Assembly (NCBI GenBank): GCA_902702965.1
Contig: CACRXP010000141.1
Coordinates: forward strand, 1-64,000
DNA length: 64,000 nt
From: Spirometra erinaceieuropaei
Lineage: Eukaryota; Platyhelminthes; Cestoda; Diphyllobothriidea; Diphyllobothriidae
Reading direction: 5' to 3'
Below are positions 1 to 11,034 of this stretch, piece after piece. Numbering within the stretch: position 1 is the first letter of the stretch; every line of letters begins with the position of its first letter. Under the pieces are notes generated by a model. That model saw only the letters and a list, made by a program, of their open reading frames with translations, did not search any database and was not told where the DNA came from. The position numbers and the translations under genes were made by a program.

Positions 1-494
1 GAGTAGCAGAAAAGACACGCAGATCAGTTTCTCCATCAAACTTAGAAAATGGCCTTGTAGTGTTCTCGTAGTATTTATATAGAAACAAATTCGTTTGTTA
101 TTGGTCAACTGCATATGCTTCTTGGCAGTTGACCTCAGACGATAGTGAACTCTGACACTAACGAGCAAGCAATCAACAATGCAGTTTTAATGGGACCAGA
201 ATTGGCCGTGGTTTTCAAAAATATACCTGCATGCCTGCTTAAATTTGTGTGGGAAAAGTCACTAACCCATTTGAGGAGCTTGTACCAAGGCACAAGTTTC
301 ATGATTGGTTGTTTATTATCTAAGTTCCGCAAATATTCCCATGTTACACTTGAAAAGTCAAGTTGGCAAACAGGCGTTTTCAATACTTCTTCGTCGGGCC
401 AATAGAAGTACATGAAGGAATGGAAACGTACAAAATCAACAGTGTTTATAGATGTATCAAGGGCTATTAAGTCAGTAACACTCATCATCCCCAC
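1..494 (-). pseudogene. 3' exons of unrecognised gene family, tandem copy T1 (partial at window edge)
   Basis: An open frame of 119 codons runs from 494 to 135 and contains an ALLIACSLVSE motif near its end. Beyond it, in another frame, the minus strand reads LFLYKYYENTTRPFS. Both motifs recur: KNALLIACSVVS in the 9.8-10.0 kb region, and MFLYKYYRNTARPFS at 17.2 kb. This places the segment as the penultimate part of the same gene family whose exon with LCPRRGYD lies upstream near 1.4 kb. I recognise no domain and no clear signal peptide or membrane segment. The frame break between the two motifs suggests decay or an unseen intron. The copy runs off the left edge. Function unknown; that it is related to the other copies is well supported by nucleotide similarity judged by eye, that it is a live gene is not. 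Confidence 0.4.
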
Positions 495-559
495 GCCGCC
501 CGCAGCGTGTGTTGGTCCTCAGAGCTAGGGATGAGAGGTAAGAGAGTCCCTGAGTGATT

Positions 560-930
560 TACTTAAATTGAGTACACGAAGTACCAATCACCGTAATTAG
601 GGATTTGAGGCGGCATGTCGTCATCACGTGAGGTTGGCGTTGGCCACGGCAGAGAGAGCGCTTGTGTCAGGGTTTTCTGACAGCATAGCACCGGATTCGC
701 CAGCCGTATAGCCACTGCCTCGGCCGTTGCTAGTATCCGTTGTCGTAGGCCTTTAGAGAAGCTAGTTGGTGACCGATAGACAATCTGAAATGCTTTCTTG
801 GCATCGACTCGGTGGTTCGTATCGATTAAATGCGCGAGAATAGAACTCGAAATCGACCGGGTCTCACCTCTGTCTAGCCAGGCGGTCAGGAAATGAATGT
901 GCAAGCATAGTGGCTCGAGATAGGCGATGT
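560..930 (-). pseudogene. Penelope-like element fragment, C-terminal GIY-YIG region
   Basis: Minus-strand translation gives SSSILAHLIDTNHRVDAKKA, then FQIVYRSPTS, RQRILATAEAVAIRL and QKTLTQALSLPWP. This pattern (a conserved His in HLIDTNH, a Glu in ATAEA, the LPWP end) is what I know from the C-terminal part of GIY-YIG nuclease-bearing Penelope-like retroelements in flatworms. Related but more decayed sequence lies at 27.06-27.32 kb and 40.08-40.34 kb. No reverse transcriptase part is joined to it, so it is a 3' fragment inserted between the exons of the surrounding gene-family copy. The assignment rests on remembered family pattern, not on a search. Confidence 0.6.
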
Positions 931-1380
931 TTCACTACGTCAACTGCTTGCGCATCCGCTGCTTATGCAAATAAATAAGGAAAAATTCCGATTGTTTACA
1001 GTCGTATACGTGCCACCGAGCCCAATCAGCCACGTTGTATTACTTTCCAGTAAAACTAAACTGGGCAATTCGCACGGAGAGATGCCTCCGAAAACTGAAA
1101 TGCTAATGGATGGAAGCGAATATGCGAATCCCAGGTTCTTGTTGTAAAGAAGATGAACACACCAGCTCTGGGATAGTAGATGTATTAGTCTGAGCTTTCG
1201 GTCTCGTAGAGGAGACCATCGTCAAAGACTGTGAGAAATGTTTGCCATAATAAATCTGTCAACAACTGTTTGCAGATTGCAAAAAGCGTGAAATGTGCTA
1301 TCGAAAGGACAGGTGGACCTGATGCAGTAAGGAGCGTTTCACCGTCTTCAGGGTATGCAGCTGCAAATGGTGGATCGATT

Positions 1381-1475
1381 TACTGACAAGGTAGATGTTT
1401 GAGAGTTTTTCAAACGATGGGCAACGACATCGCTGGGGATGATACCTTAGCCACTACGTGGACACAAGTTAGTGT
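1381..1475 (-). pseudogene. Decayed LCPRRGYD exon (exon A), tandem copy T1
   Basis: The minus strand reads LCPRSG, then an in-frame stop, then GIIPSDVVAHRL, matching the start of the 254-nt exon seen intact at 5.7, 34.3 and 44.9 kb. The splice acceptor AG just upstream has become GG. The similarity fades after about 90 nt. This is a dead copy. Conserved blocks further upstream (1.56-1.88, 2.15-2.35, 2.45-2.7 kb) are shared with copies T2 and T3, which is why it is read as part of a tandem gene array rather than a stray fragment. Confidence 0.45.
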
Positions 1476-1559
1476 CCAGACATAACCGGAATATGAGCGT
1501 ATACTGCATGTAAAGAGGCCAGCGAGAGGACACCTTCAGACTGTCCGTGAGCTTTGTTT

Positions 1560-2720
1560 ACCAGTCTTTTAATGTGGCATGAAAATATATTCATCACTCT
1601 GCCATGATACTCAAAAATAATCGGCCTTTGGAAAATGAGTGGGCGTATATCAGCTCATGTTTTAAGGGTTTAACTTGTATACAATTTCAAACACACAAAC
1701 ATTGACAAAACAGTATCGAATGTGCAAAGCAAATGTGGCAAAATAACTGGAGAAAATCCATGTGTTTTTCCTGATGCGCGGTCCCAAAACCAGCGGGCAA
1801 TATTCGGTCTTATGTACCATAAATTTTCATTACAATTTAATATTCCATGAGCGTATCCTATGGGGCCATTCACCAAAACGTGATTACGTTGGCCATCCCG
1901 ATTAAAATGTATTTAGTATATGTCACATCTTTGTATCACAGTTATGTCTACATGTTGAAAAGTGATACAAAAATGAGTATATATAGAGAGCACGGTGAAT
2001 TGCCTAGTTTGCTACAAGGCAACTGCCAAAAAAGATAGCCACCTGCCACCTAAGAGATAGGAGTCCCGGGCGTTTTCGTGAAATACGCACGTCATTTGCC
2101 TGCCCTTGAGAGTGAACTTATGAAACAGAAATGTTCCTTTATTGCGCGCCAGCGTGTGGCTAATGGAAACTTTAGATGTAATGAGGGATAAACCAGTGGA
2201 ACCAAAAATAATGGGATAGTCACCCACGGTTATTGTGTCACTCCGCGTTGGTTTCCCGCACCCTGTAGCAAAAAACCCAGAAATCATTATGCCAGCGGCT
2301 TCTGAGTTCTGTTGCTCGAAGTGAACGCGACGGAGAATTTCGGCGCGTAAAAAGAGATGCAGCAAACGTAAATTTTAGAGAAGTAAACGTTATGTTTCGT
2401 ACGAACTACCTGAACCACAACGGTAAATATGCCGTTTCATTGGACTATGAGAGGTCTTAGTATCATTGATAGGCGACCATAACAGTATTTCACGAACTCG
2501 CACATCGATTCTCTGCTGCTGCCTACAGGTCACTGACTCGTGAAACAATTCACTTAAATGCATGGCTTGACGTCAGATTATAAATGAACTTCCTGGAAAC
2601 TGATGGAATAAAATGACCAACTGTTGTGGTCACTGATTATGTTTGCCCACATGCTTCCTCAGGAGTACGAGATCAACGACGAAAAATGGAGCCCATGGTC
2701 TAGACATAGGGCGGAAAACT
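1560..2720 (-). other. Upstream part of gene-family copy T1
   Basis: Three blocks are shared with the other tandem copies. About 1,600-1,770 resembles about 10,800-10,980 (a GATACTCAAAAATA motif, then a TACAATTTC motif, then a block ending in ATTTTTCCTT-like sequence). About 2,170-2,240 resembles about 6,680-6,740 (CCAGTGGAACCAAA against CCAGTGAAACCAAA, then ATTGTGTCA in both). About 2,460-2,690 resembles about 6,890-7,110 (GCGACCA, CACACATC-like, CGTCAGAT, CACTGATTAT in the same order). The minus frame 2,365-2,012 (117 codons) may hold an upstream exon. No start or promoter can be fixed. Confidence 0.35.
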
Positions 2721-4540
2721 ACAAAATGGCTAGGGAATATAAAAGCTAAGTTTGAACCCCCTGGTCATTCAGCCAATATTTGTGCATGACCAGCTGGAAT
2801 GACCATTTTATTCATATGGCTACTTAGGTACGCCTTTCCAACAAATTTTGTTTATTTCGGAAATATCTTCTAGCTTCATCTTCGTTAATCAGGATACACA
2901 AGGACGTAAGTGGAATGGTTTAAGCAAAAAAAACTAACATCTGTTGGGCGATATAGTTTCCAAAACTTTAGTCCTCATTCCTAACTGGCAGTAAAACGTG
3001 TGTCTAAGTCAAATTCAGAAGTGTACTTATTTGTGTCACAATGAAAGAAGTCATATCAAGAGCCCTGGCCACTGCTAGGTACGCTATAATGTGTCATGGA
3101 AGGAAGTCGGTGTTGACAATAACGTTACAAAAAATCAAGCCAAAGCCCAAGGGATAATAGCTAAGAGATCATGTAAAGCTTTCAAAAATGCCCTTATATC
3201 GATACCACAAGAGTATGGACTAATGCAGGCAGGAATTATATGCTTACTGGCATCTTACAACGCAAACGATCGTACTGCCTTTGATTTCATTAGCAAAATC
3301 ATCATGGTGTTTATAATACAATTTTAAGAATAATCTTCCTAGTTTGAGACGCGGTTACGGCTTGAATTTTGCTCGCCACATTCACATACAGTAGCGTAAA
3401 CTAACGACAGTTTCACAGGCTCGTTAGTGCAGTAGTTTGCGGAAGAGGCCGACTGAGCCTATTGCTGAATTTTCAATGTGTTTGTATTTCGAATGTTATA
3501 ATCTGAACAGATGTTGTCTTTGACATTCTTACATTCACATTATTATACACATTTCAGTGTCTGCTTGACGGAAATGTAGACAGCCTGCACAATTTCCGCA
3601 GTCGGATTTACTTGACAATGGGCAACTTTTACGCGAAGGGAATACAAAAATCGAAATCAGAATGCGCATTTCACAGTCAACATCGTTCGTGTAATCAGCT
3701 GAAAGAGCAACAGGCATTTATTGAACACGGCAGACAATATAATGTTTACCCTGAAACGCTATTTTGTTAATGCTTTGAAGAAATGGAAAATTTATGCTGC
3801 CGTAACGAGGTTCTCTGAGAATGGGGAAGATAGGAATAGGAATTTCGAGAAACGTAAAAAAAAACTCTCAAATGCACACTTTATTCATCAGTGATTTAGA
3901 GATCCTTTAGTATTTTGCACCGTGTGATCTGAAAAGATTACCTCTGAATGTAAGCGGACATATAATCAAAGTCTTTGAGCTTGCAAGTGTAGGTTTATTT
4001 CCAAAACATAGTATGTAATCCAAAAATGTCAGTTCTATGTTACATTCATCGCAAATTGTCCTTAACATCCTTTTAAAATACCGATATCTGCACCGACTAG
4101 ATGGCATCCACAGGAGTTCACTTTTATGCACCGAAAAGAAAAGGGAGCGGAACGAGCGCGGGTTTGGAGAACAAACGCTTTATTCCCAGCCCGCGAAATA
4201 ACAGTAAGGAGCCGTTCATTGGGTTCGCACAGTAAGTTTTTCATGTGGATCAATTTTAATGCAAAAAATTTGATCGCTGCGGTCATTTTCTTGTTGACGG
4301 CTCAAGTCTGTAAGGGTATTCGTAGCTATGTACACGTATGAATCCTCGCTCGTTGACTGATTCCATTTATGTCACGTATTGTCGAAAAATTAGACATGTC
4401 AGCGCAGTGAAATAAGAAGGTGCCAGCTAACTGCCAAGCAACTGCATCTTTAACTTTCTTCCTCGTCAGTCCAGCACTCTGGGGGGGGATTTGAGCGCTG
4501 GTGGCTTTAGATAGAATACTGAACGCATAGCATTTCTTAA
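2720..4540. other. No recognised gene
   Basis: AT-rich sequence with only short chance-length frames. The frame at 3,091-3,327 (+, 78 codons) and the one at 3,717-3,535 (-, 60 codons, five cysteines) have no motif I recognise and no clear homologue elsewhere in the window. Confidence 0.5.
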
Positions 4541-4850
4541 AGTGGTCAGATGGGTTTATGTAGGCGCTACATGAAGTAAAAACACTCCAGCCACCTGTAG
4601 TACACAACCAGTGGTTTTTGCTGTTGGGAGCGCGAAAACGCACGGGTGACGAGGTCAAGAGGTTGTGTGCAAAAGATAAGCTATTGAAAATGCGCGGTTG
4701 TACTTAAAGTGGCTGAGAAATAGTTAACATGACCCATAACCCCAATCCCTAACGCTAACGCCCAACCTTGACGTCGAACACTTACCCCAACCCTAATTCA
4801 TCGACCCAAACCCTAACCTTTTACCCAAATCCCAACCCGAACTGTGTTGC
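4541..4850 (+). repeat. Module with telomere-like tract (copy 1 of 5)
   Basis: The module begins with a GGTCAGATG..TTATG end motif, continues through a conserved flank (AGCTATTGAAAATGCGCGG, then AGTGGCTGAGAAATAGTT) and ends in a degenerate CCCTAA-type tract from about 4,735. The same flank, joined to the same kind of tract, occurs at 32.40-32.76, 42.15-42.46 and 47.80-48.04 kb, and an end remnant at 37.44 kb. The tract is therefore part of a dispersed repeat, not a chromosome end. Confidence 0.7.
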
Positions 4851-5095
4851 GCCTTATCAGGTGGGACTACACAATCCCACCTTACCGATGTGCCATGTCA
4901 TAATCCGAGCAATAGCATTACCGATGACAAGTAGGACTACTTCCAATCTTATTATGGATATTTTCTCCCACATTTGCATCCGAAAATAAAGATAGTATAA
5001 TTTCGCTGTCCAAAGTAAACAACACAGGAAAGAGAATGCAGTAGTTGTAGGATTTTCACAATTGTCACTCAATCGCATAACAGCAATAACAGATA

Positions 5096-5347
5096 CTACT
5101 GAAAACACCATAAGCCGCCTTCTGCAAGGTCAAATTTTGCAACCTTTATAAAGTCTGGAAAACGCTTGTTGACATTTTGAACGAACGTGTGGGACATCTC
5201 GACCGCGGTCAAACGCACTGTGTTTATCGCCTTACCTGTTCTTCCCCAGTAGGAGATGTCCACAAAAGACTTCGCTGAGACGTTGTACATGACGAGTTCT
5301 GTCTCATAAAGCACCTCAAATTCAGACTTAATGGGAACAATTAAAAA
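5096..5347 (-). CDS. Exon B of unrecognised gene family, copy T2
   Basis: An open frame that can be entered from an acceptor-like CAG at 5,348-5,349, in phase 0 with the preceding exon A. It encodes MYNVSAKSFVDISYWG, then KAINTVRLTAVE, and ends LWCFQ before a stop. It aligns residue for residue at its start with exon B at 44.57-44.27 kb (FVNITAVSTVDISYWE; ARNMIRLTAVD; LWCYQ). NVS and NIT are at the same place and are N-glycosylation sequons, which would fit an extracellular protein, but no signal peptide is visible. Function unknown. Confidence 0.45.
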   Translation of the reverse strand, partial: FLIVPIKSEFEVLYETELVMYNVSAKSFVDISYWGRTGKAINTVRLTAVEMSHTFVQNVNKRFPDFIKVAKFDLAEGGLWCFQ

Positions 5348-5447
5348 CTGAGTAATTTTTAAAAGTCAGCTAGCGCGGAAAAATAAGGAGTAATCACAGC
5401 ATAAACTATAATGGAACAAACACAATGCTAGCGTGATAGATGCTTAC

Positions 5448-5701
5448 CAGATGTTTAATATATACGGATAATGATGGGAACACAATTGGACACATATACT
5501 GTAGATACTTCATGCTTTCAAGGTCTTCATGAAATACGCAATCGTATATGACGGCTTTTGTTCTTATTTTCAGTCGCAAAGTGATCCAAAAGTTACTGAT
5601 CGCACCACTAATAAAGTAGATGGGCGACAGTTTTCTCAGAAGGTGAGCAACTACGTCGCCAAGAATGATGTCGTAGCCACGTCGTGGACACAACTTGGAT
5701 T
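5448..5701 (-). CDS. Exon A (LCPRRGYD exon, 254 nt) of unrecognised gene family, copy T2
   Basis: The exon is bounded by an acceptor (T-rich, TTTGTAG) and a donor (CTG then GTAAGC), and is exactly 254 nt long, the same as the copies at 34.0-34.3 and 44.7-44.9 kb. It is open throughout: LCPRRGYDIILGDVVAHLL near the start, then an Asp-Cys pair, then LESMKYLQYMCPIVFP and a VYIKHL end. Three cysteines are conserved among the open copies. The 5' splice phase is 1 and the 3' phase is 0. A 100-nt intron separates it from exon B. Equal length, equal donor position and an open frame in diverged copies argue for a real exon under past selection. I do not recognise the family. Confidence 0.5.
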
Positions 5702-5999
5702 CTACAAATATAAAGAATATGTGCATATATTGTTGGACTGATTGTAGTGCGACCATACCTTAAAAACCCGAATACATGTAGTCTACATTTTCCATTCGTC
5801 CAATGCAGCATGAAAACGCATGGATTGCACATCTGCGTCAAATAAATAGTCAGTCTAGCCTTGATGGACCAGTAAGAGGATGACCACGGGACATTTGTCA
5901 GAGATACATGCAAAAACCTGCTTTGGCCGTGCGTACTTATGGTGTCAACGTTCACTTTTCTTTTAGTAGCAAGCATTCAAGGATACCAGTGAAATAAGG

Positions 6000-8680
6000 A
6001 AGACTCATAATGTTTCTAGCAATTTGTTCAAGGCTGCGATCCGACCGACAACTTGTCTCGGCGTGCTTATTGGCAAATGTGGCTTAATGCATTCGCGCGC
6101 ATACTGGATGCGGGCACCTTCAAGAACCTTATTTCATCATTGAATTTTCACTCGCATGTCGCGTTTGTGAGTAATGTGGACAAAACTGACATGTTTGACC
6201 GCATTTCCGTACTTATGTTATTGATGTGAAAAATTTCTGGCTTAAATATCTAGCCTCCAGCATGCGCAATCTAACAGGAGCCACTCCGATCGACAAATTC
6301 ACGTGTTTGTTCGATGAAGTACAGTTATAAGACCATCAATATATAGTCGATTTTTCTGCATCTAAGATAGTCCTTACACCATACTGCTTCATGTGCATCG
6401 CCTATGAGACTCTTTACCAAATCGTAAAGACATTTGGCTAAACTCCGCATTACTGAAAATATAAACATAATACATGACAATTGTCTGGCGCAGTTATATC
6501 TAGTTGTTAGATTTAGATAACTGATCGAGTAAAGTACGAGGTAAACAGTAATGTGCCATGCCTGTCACAAAACATCAGTCAAAAGTGGTTTGGCGATTAA
6601 AAAAAATGAAACGCATTTTGTTTTTTCCTTTAGCGTGCTAGTCTGTGTCCATGAAATAGTTTAATGCAATCACACAGAGTTCCAGTGAAACCAAAGTCAA
6701 TCAGTATGCAACCATCATTGTGTCAATCAATAGACGAACGGGGAATGTAGTCTGTCGCTGATGCAAACACGATCTAAGCTTCGGCGTGTGCAATAGAGTG
6801 CATCAAAGTTTCATCTTATTAAATCAAAATCAATGTGGTGTTTAATTTGACCACACCCCGGCGGACAGATTAGGGTTTCATTAGATTATTAACGATCTTG
6901 GTAACAATGATATGCGACCAAGAATATATTTTACAAACTCACACATCAACATTTTTCTGTCACATAAAAGTTGGTTGATCGTGAAAAAACATAGCGAAAG
7001 CGTATGCTCAGACGCCAGATAAAATAGTGACCATCATAAAAATTGATAAACAAACGCTACCAATTACGCCAGTCACTGATTATTTACATCAATCAAAAAC
7101 TATTATTTTAACATCGTAAGACGAATGTTCACTGATCAGGTTGTGTGACGTACTTATAATCTAGCAATTTTGGGATTAACAACAGAGCGGCCTTGTCATT
7201 CCTACGTGCTACACCATTAGACTATATAACGCGTAGTGGACATATGGGCTGTGTTCTAGGTCATCCGGTCATGGTTTTTGTTTGGCTGCACACGCACGCC
7301 TTGTCTAAAGCGTTATTTTATCGCGGCAACATCTTTGATTTGGTATCGCAATGGGCTGGATGTCAGCCCTTGGCCTCTAGGTGTCTATCTTGCTGATACC
7401 AGTTCATGCAGGTATGACCTCCTAGAATACATTTGCGCCACGAGATGCGTCGTGGTATGAGGTTTAGAGTTCGTATGTCTGGATCAAACATCAAAGCACT
7501 CAAACGCATCTGATGTGGCCTAGGTGGTCTCACTAGCAACAGTTCGAGACAGGTTTTTATCGTTAGGGTTTATCTTCTCTCGAAAATAATTGTTTGACTT
7601 TAACACGCTTACCCAGTATTTTTAAAAAAATATGTATATTATCTGCCACTTTTTCATCCTTAAATCCTGTCAAATCGTCCACTAGTATGGGCAAACGTGG
7701 CAAACAGATTTCCACTTTTATTTCTTTATATCCTGATAATTAATTTCACTGTGGCTTGTATAAAAGTCCCGCAGCGGATTTATACGGGGTTTACGCAAAA
7801 TAGTTGTTACCAAAGTGGTTAAACTATCAAGCTTGTGCATGTCGATTCGCGCACTGGCGTCATAGATGCTTTCCCAGACAGTCACTTTATGTCATCTGCG
7901 ACGTAAAGAAACAGGCGCACTGCACATTTAATGAGATAAAAACTTTTTTAATGTTACACAACGGGATAAAATACCTAAGGTATCATCAGGCCCAAAGAGT
8001 GTTGCAAATCAACGCAAAGCTGAGAAAGAGAGCGTTAAAAATAATATAGTTTTTAATAGAAACTACAAACAGCAAAATAAATTAGCCATATGTTAAGTGC
8101 TTTTAGGAAATGAGCATTTTGAGAAAATATGTGGTGCTTTTTGCCGTAGACAGGAATGGGGTTGATTGTGGTCTGATGTGCTATATTTTTTAAATGTCTG
8201 CGTTCATTTCTAGTAAGAAATAGCCATAGCGAGTTGTGTGAATACGTATTATATGGCGAGGTCTGGGCAAATGCTTAACTCGCACAAATAATCTGCATCT
8301 ATATTGAGGGTAGTCTGAGACATAAACGATTATGTGGTCTTCTTACACTACACTAAGCTTTCAGAATGTCGGAAAAAAACGACTGAATGTCTAATTGAAG
8401 CAACATCATATTAAGAAATGGAGGGCAATATAGCCTTATCTTTGCGGAATTTACCGTGTGTAAAAAATATACGATTCATGATCGTAACAATAAAGGAAAT
8501 GTGCATTACTGGTAAATCAAGTTCTAAATGTATCCGAGTAAAAAGAAGAAAAGTATGATATTTTATGCTGTTATTTTCAACTTAATTGAAATTAGATTCA
8601 GATAAAGAAAACAATTGTATATACCTAAGCAATAATGACGAAACCGCACCTGGGACACGCATTAGGTTCTCCAACTAGAA
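6000..8680. other. No recognised gene; upstream blocks of copy T2
   Basis: Mostly AT-rich noncoding sequence. Blocks near 6,680-6,740 and 6,890-7,110 match blocks upstream of copy T1 and so probably belong to tandem copy T2 (leading exons or promoter region). The overlapping plus-strand frames at 7,193-7,460 have no recognisable motif. Confidence 0.4.
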
Positions 8681-8800
8681 TGCATATTCTGAAGCTTGTA
8701 GAATATTCACATGCTAAAGCCAAATACACATGACGTATGTGCTGTTTCAAGGATGAATCTTCTTTGTTTTTTAAACTGTGACTTCCTTTGGTTTATCAAC

Positions 8801-9160
8801 TTATGTACTATGACCACATGTGTGCCCTTTTGATAAATTATGCATGCGCTTTAAAAGTAGTGTCCCGGGAAAATCATTTTCACACACCTCATAAACGTAC
8901 ATCGACCCTCTGGGGGTAAAGTTCATGATGTTGATAAATCCGTTATCTGCACAATGTTTTAGGGTAAAAAGCATATCTTCAGGTATGTGTGTTACGCTAT
9001 CTGTTGAACACATAAGTAATATCGATTGAGGTCGGACGTAACGTGTTTTTCGATTTTTCTTTCCTACGCAGTAAAAATTATTCCGAGTCACCTGTGATTT
9101 AACATAGGATATGGGAATTCTAAGTCGACTGCTTAACTTGTACAAACGGTCAACCTGCAC
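8801..9160 (-). CDS. Terminal exon(s) of unrecognised gene family, 119-codon open frame
   Basis: The frame ends LLLKRMHNLSKGHTCGHST before a stop. Nucleotide similarity to this end recurs at 9,430-9,520 and at 17,030-17,080, where the frame also ends shortly after a related motif (CMRNYSVMRTGVHTK, stop). Composition looks protein-like (three cysteines in the second half, mixed polar residues), and the whole frame is open, but no domain is recognised. It may be a duplicated last exon, since the related block at 9.4-9.5 kb lies just upstream in transcription order. Start codon uncertain; it may begin at a splice acceptor. Confidence 0.35.
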   Translation of the reverse strand: MQVDRLYKLSSRLRIPISYVKSQVTRNNFYCVGKKNRKTRYVRPQSILLMCSTDSVTHIPEDMLFTLKHCADNGFINIMNFTPRGSMYVYEVCENDFPGTLLLKRMHNLSKGHTCGHST

Positions 9161-9419
9161 TTAGGGGACTCTGAAACAAAAAATGTTATATAAACTTCCT
9201 ATTCTAGTCTTAGCTTTAAGGATACCATATTTAATGCCGTCAAAATCTGATAATTAAACAACGGAATATGGCATGATTATTTATTGCAGCGGTGTTTTAT
9301 TAATCTGATCAGGGGCAGGGGTCAGGTTTATCAACCAGAGCGAATGTTTTAGGGCCAGTAGGATGTGCATATTGCAAAGACAAATACGTATAAGGAATGT
9401 GCCTTTTCACGGATGATTC

Positions 9420-10070
9420 TTCATAGTTTTTTAGACTGTGAATTCCATTGTTTTATCGATTCATTTAATATGAACACTTGTGTGCTACTCTGAGATATTA
9501 TGCATGCCCATTAGAAGCAAAGGTACTATATGCAAGGCATAGACTATTATCCTATTTAGACGCAGGCTATTGAGCATAAATCCGTGAACAGAAATTACCT
9601 TGTCCTTTAAAGCAAGCATTTGAAGAAAGGACTAATAGGAGAAACGTGCAGACCAGAATCTCCATGGGTCAGGGGAAAATTCACTTACAGTGTTTTATTA
9701 ATCTTTATATAGAAGAGATCTTGTATACTATTGGTCGCACTGAAGTATGTGCAGTTCTTATGGTCCCTCATCATAAGCTTGGAAAAGAAGCCTGGAGTTT
9801 CTTCTTAACAGTTGAGATTAAACTATCATTAACACTGACACAACTGAGCAGGCTATCAGCAATGCATTTTTTACGGAACGCACAGTGACGGCAATTGATC
9901 CAAATGATGCCATTGGCATTTTTGCTTGAATTTGTCTAGGAAAAGCCGTTTGCCTGATTGGAAATTGCAGCACCGAATAAAGTGTTGCATGTTTGAGTGC
10001 TCATTTTGCAGTGCGGGTTATTTGAGCAATTTTGCAAGGTTCGGATAAATGACTGGATACACTTCTCTCT
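9420..10070 (-). pseudogene. Decayed 3' part of gene-family copy T3
   Basis: From high to low coordinate this holds a match to the ALLIACSLVSE segment of copy T1 (KNALLIACSVVS here), then a block related to 1-90 and 17.17-17.27 kb, then a match to the terminal motif at 8.8 kb. Frames are broken. A GTAAGT donor-like site lies at about 9,685-9,691 on the minus strand. The order of blocks is the same as in T1 and at 17.0-17.4 kb. Confidence 0.4.
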
Positions 10071-10619
10071 CTCTCTGCATTGGGCATTTCATTTTGAAAA
10101 TTAATTCAACCTTGTGCCCCCTAACTCATGAAAACTTCAACGGTCATCTTTAACTAAAAATTGTTAGAAAACTTATTTTAACAGGAGCAACTGAAGCAGA
10201 AAAAATTTGGCAGGTGGCACCACAGTTAAATGCAGAAAGCTGCGTTAGAAATTCAGCATTTATCTCGGGAGAATAATTCTAAACTAGGGAAGAATATGAC
10301 TTTTTGCCTGACGATCGCAACAGAATAAAGAATGGTTGCGGATACTCGCATACAATGTGGACTTGCTCAGTGCAACATTGAGACATAAATCACAAGACAG
10401 GCAACGTTTCATTACAACAAACGCTTAACCTTATGACTGTGCATAAAAAGGAGAACGATCCGATCGTTTACTTGCCCTCGAACTTAGCCAGCTGCGGTGT
10501 GATAGATTCCGGAAAAAGCAAACTCGACAATGGACAACGAGCGGTGCTTCCAAGAACGGATTGATTGAGGAGCATGCATTAGCGTCGTAAGAGTATGCAG
10601 CTGTCAATCCTGAAGTGAT

Positions 10620-10811
10620 TTAGTGGACAGAGTAGATGTGCGGAAGGTGTTTAAGAAGATGAGCAACCACATCACTGAGGAGGATGTTGTAAACACGGCG
10701 CGGACACAGGTTCGTGACAAGAATTAACAGGCTCTGAGCATATGTTACTTGGCTGAACGTAATGCAGTCCCTATGGAGGAAGCTGTAATCTTTTATTGCC
10801 CGGATACTCAA
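10620..10811 (-). pseudogene. Decayed exon A with upstream sequence, copy T3
   Basis: Contains LCPRRVYNILLSDVVAHLL, clearly the start of exon A, preceded by a T-rich stretch in which the acceptor AG is lost. The frame stops after HIYSVH, and the conserved second half (MKYLQ, CPIVFP) is not visible. Upstream blocks at 10.78-10.98 kb match 1.60-1.77 kb of copy T1. Confidence 0.45.
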
Positions 10812-11034
10812 AAATATTCAAAGTTGGCGACATGGGAAGGCGTGTTCGAGGTCACTTTTGAATGTTTTATTCTGTGTACAATTTCCGAAATATAGAACAT
10901 TATGAAATCAGCATCAAAAAAGCAAATCAAAGAAGGCAGAATAATTGGAGTAAATTTATTTTTTCCTTGAACTTCGCCATAACATCGGCATGCAATATTC
11001 TTTGTTAATGCGCCTGAAGTTTTGGTAACAGTTG

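Noticed and set aside
3535..3717. Cysteine-containing frame as another exon of the LCPRRGYD family, related to 17,436-17,699
   Set aside because: The only shared features are a short SDC motif and a few bases around it; this is within chance.
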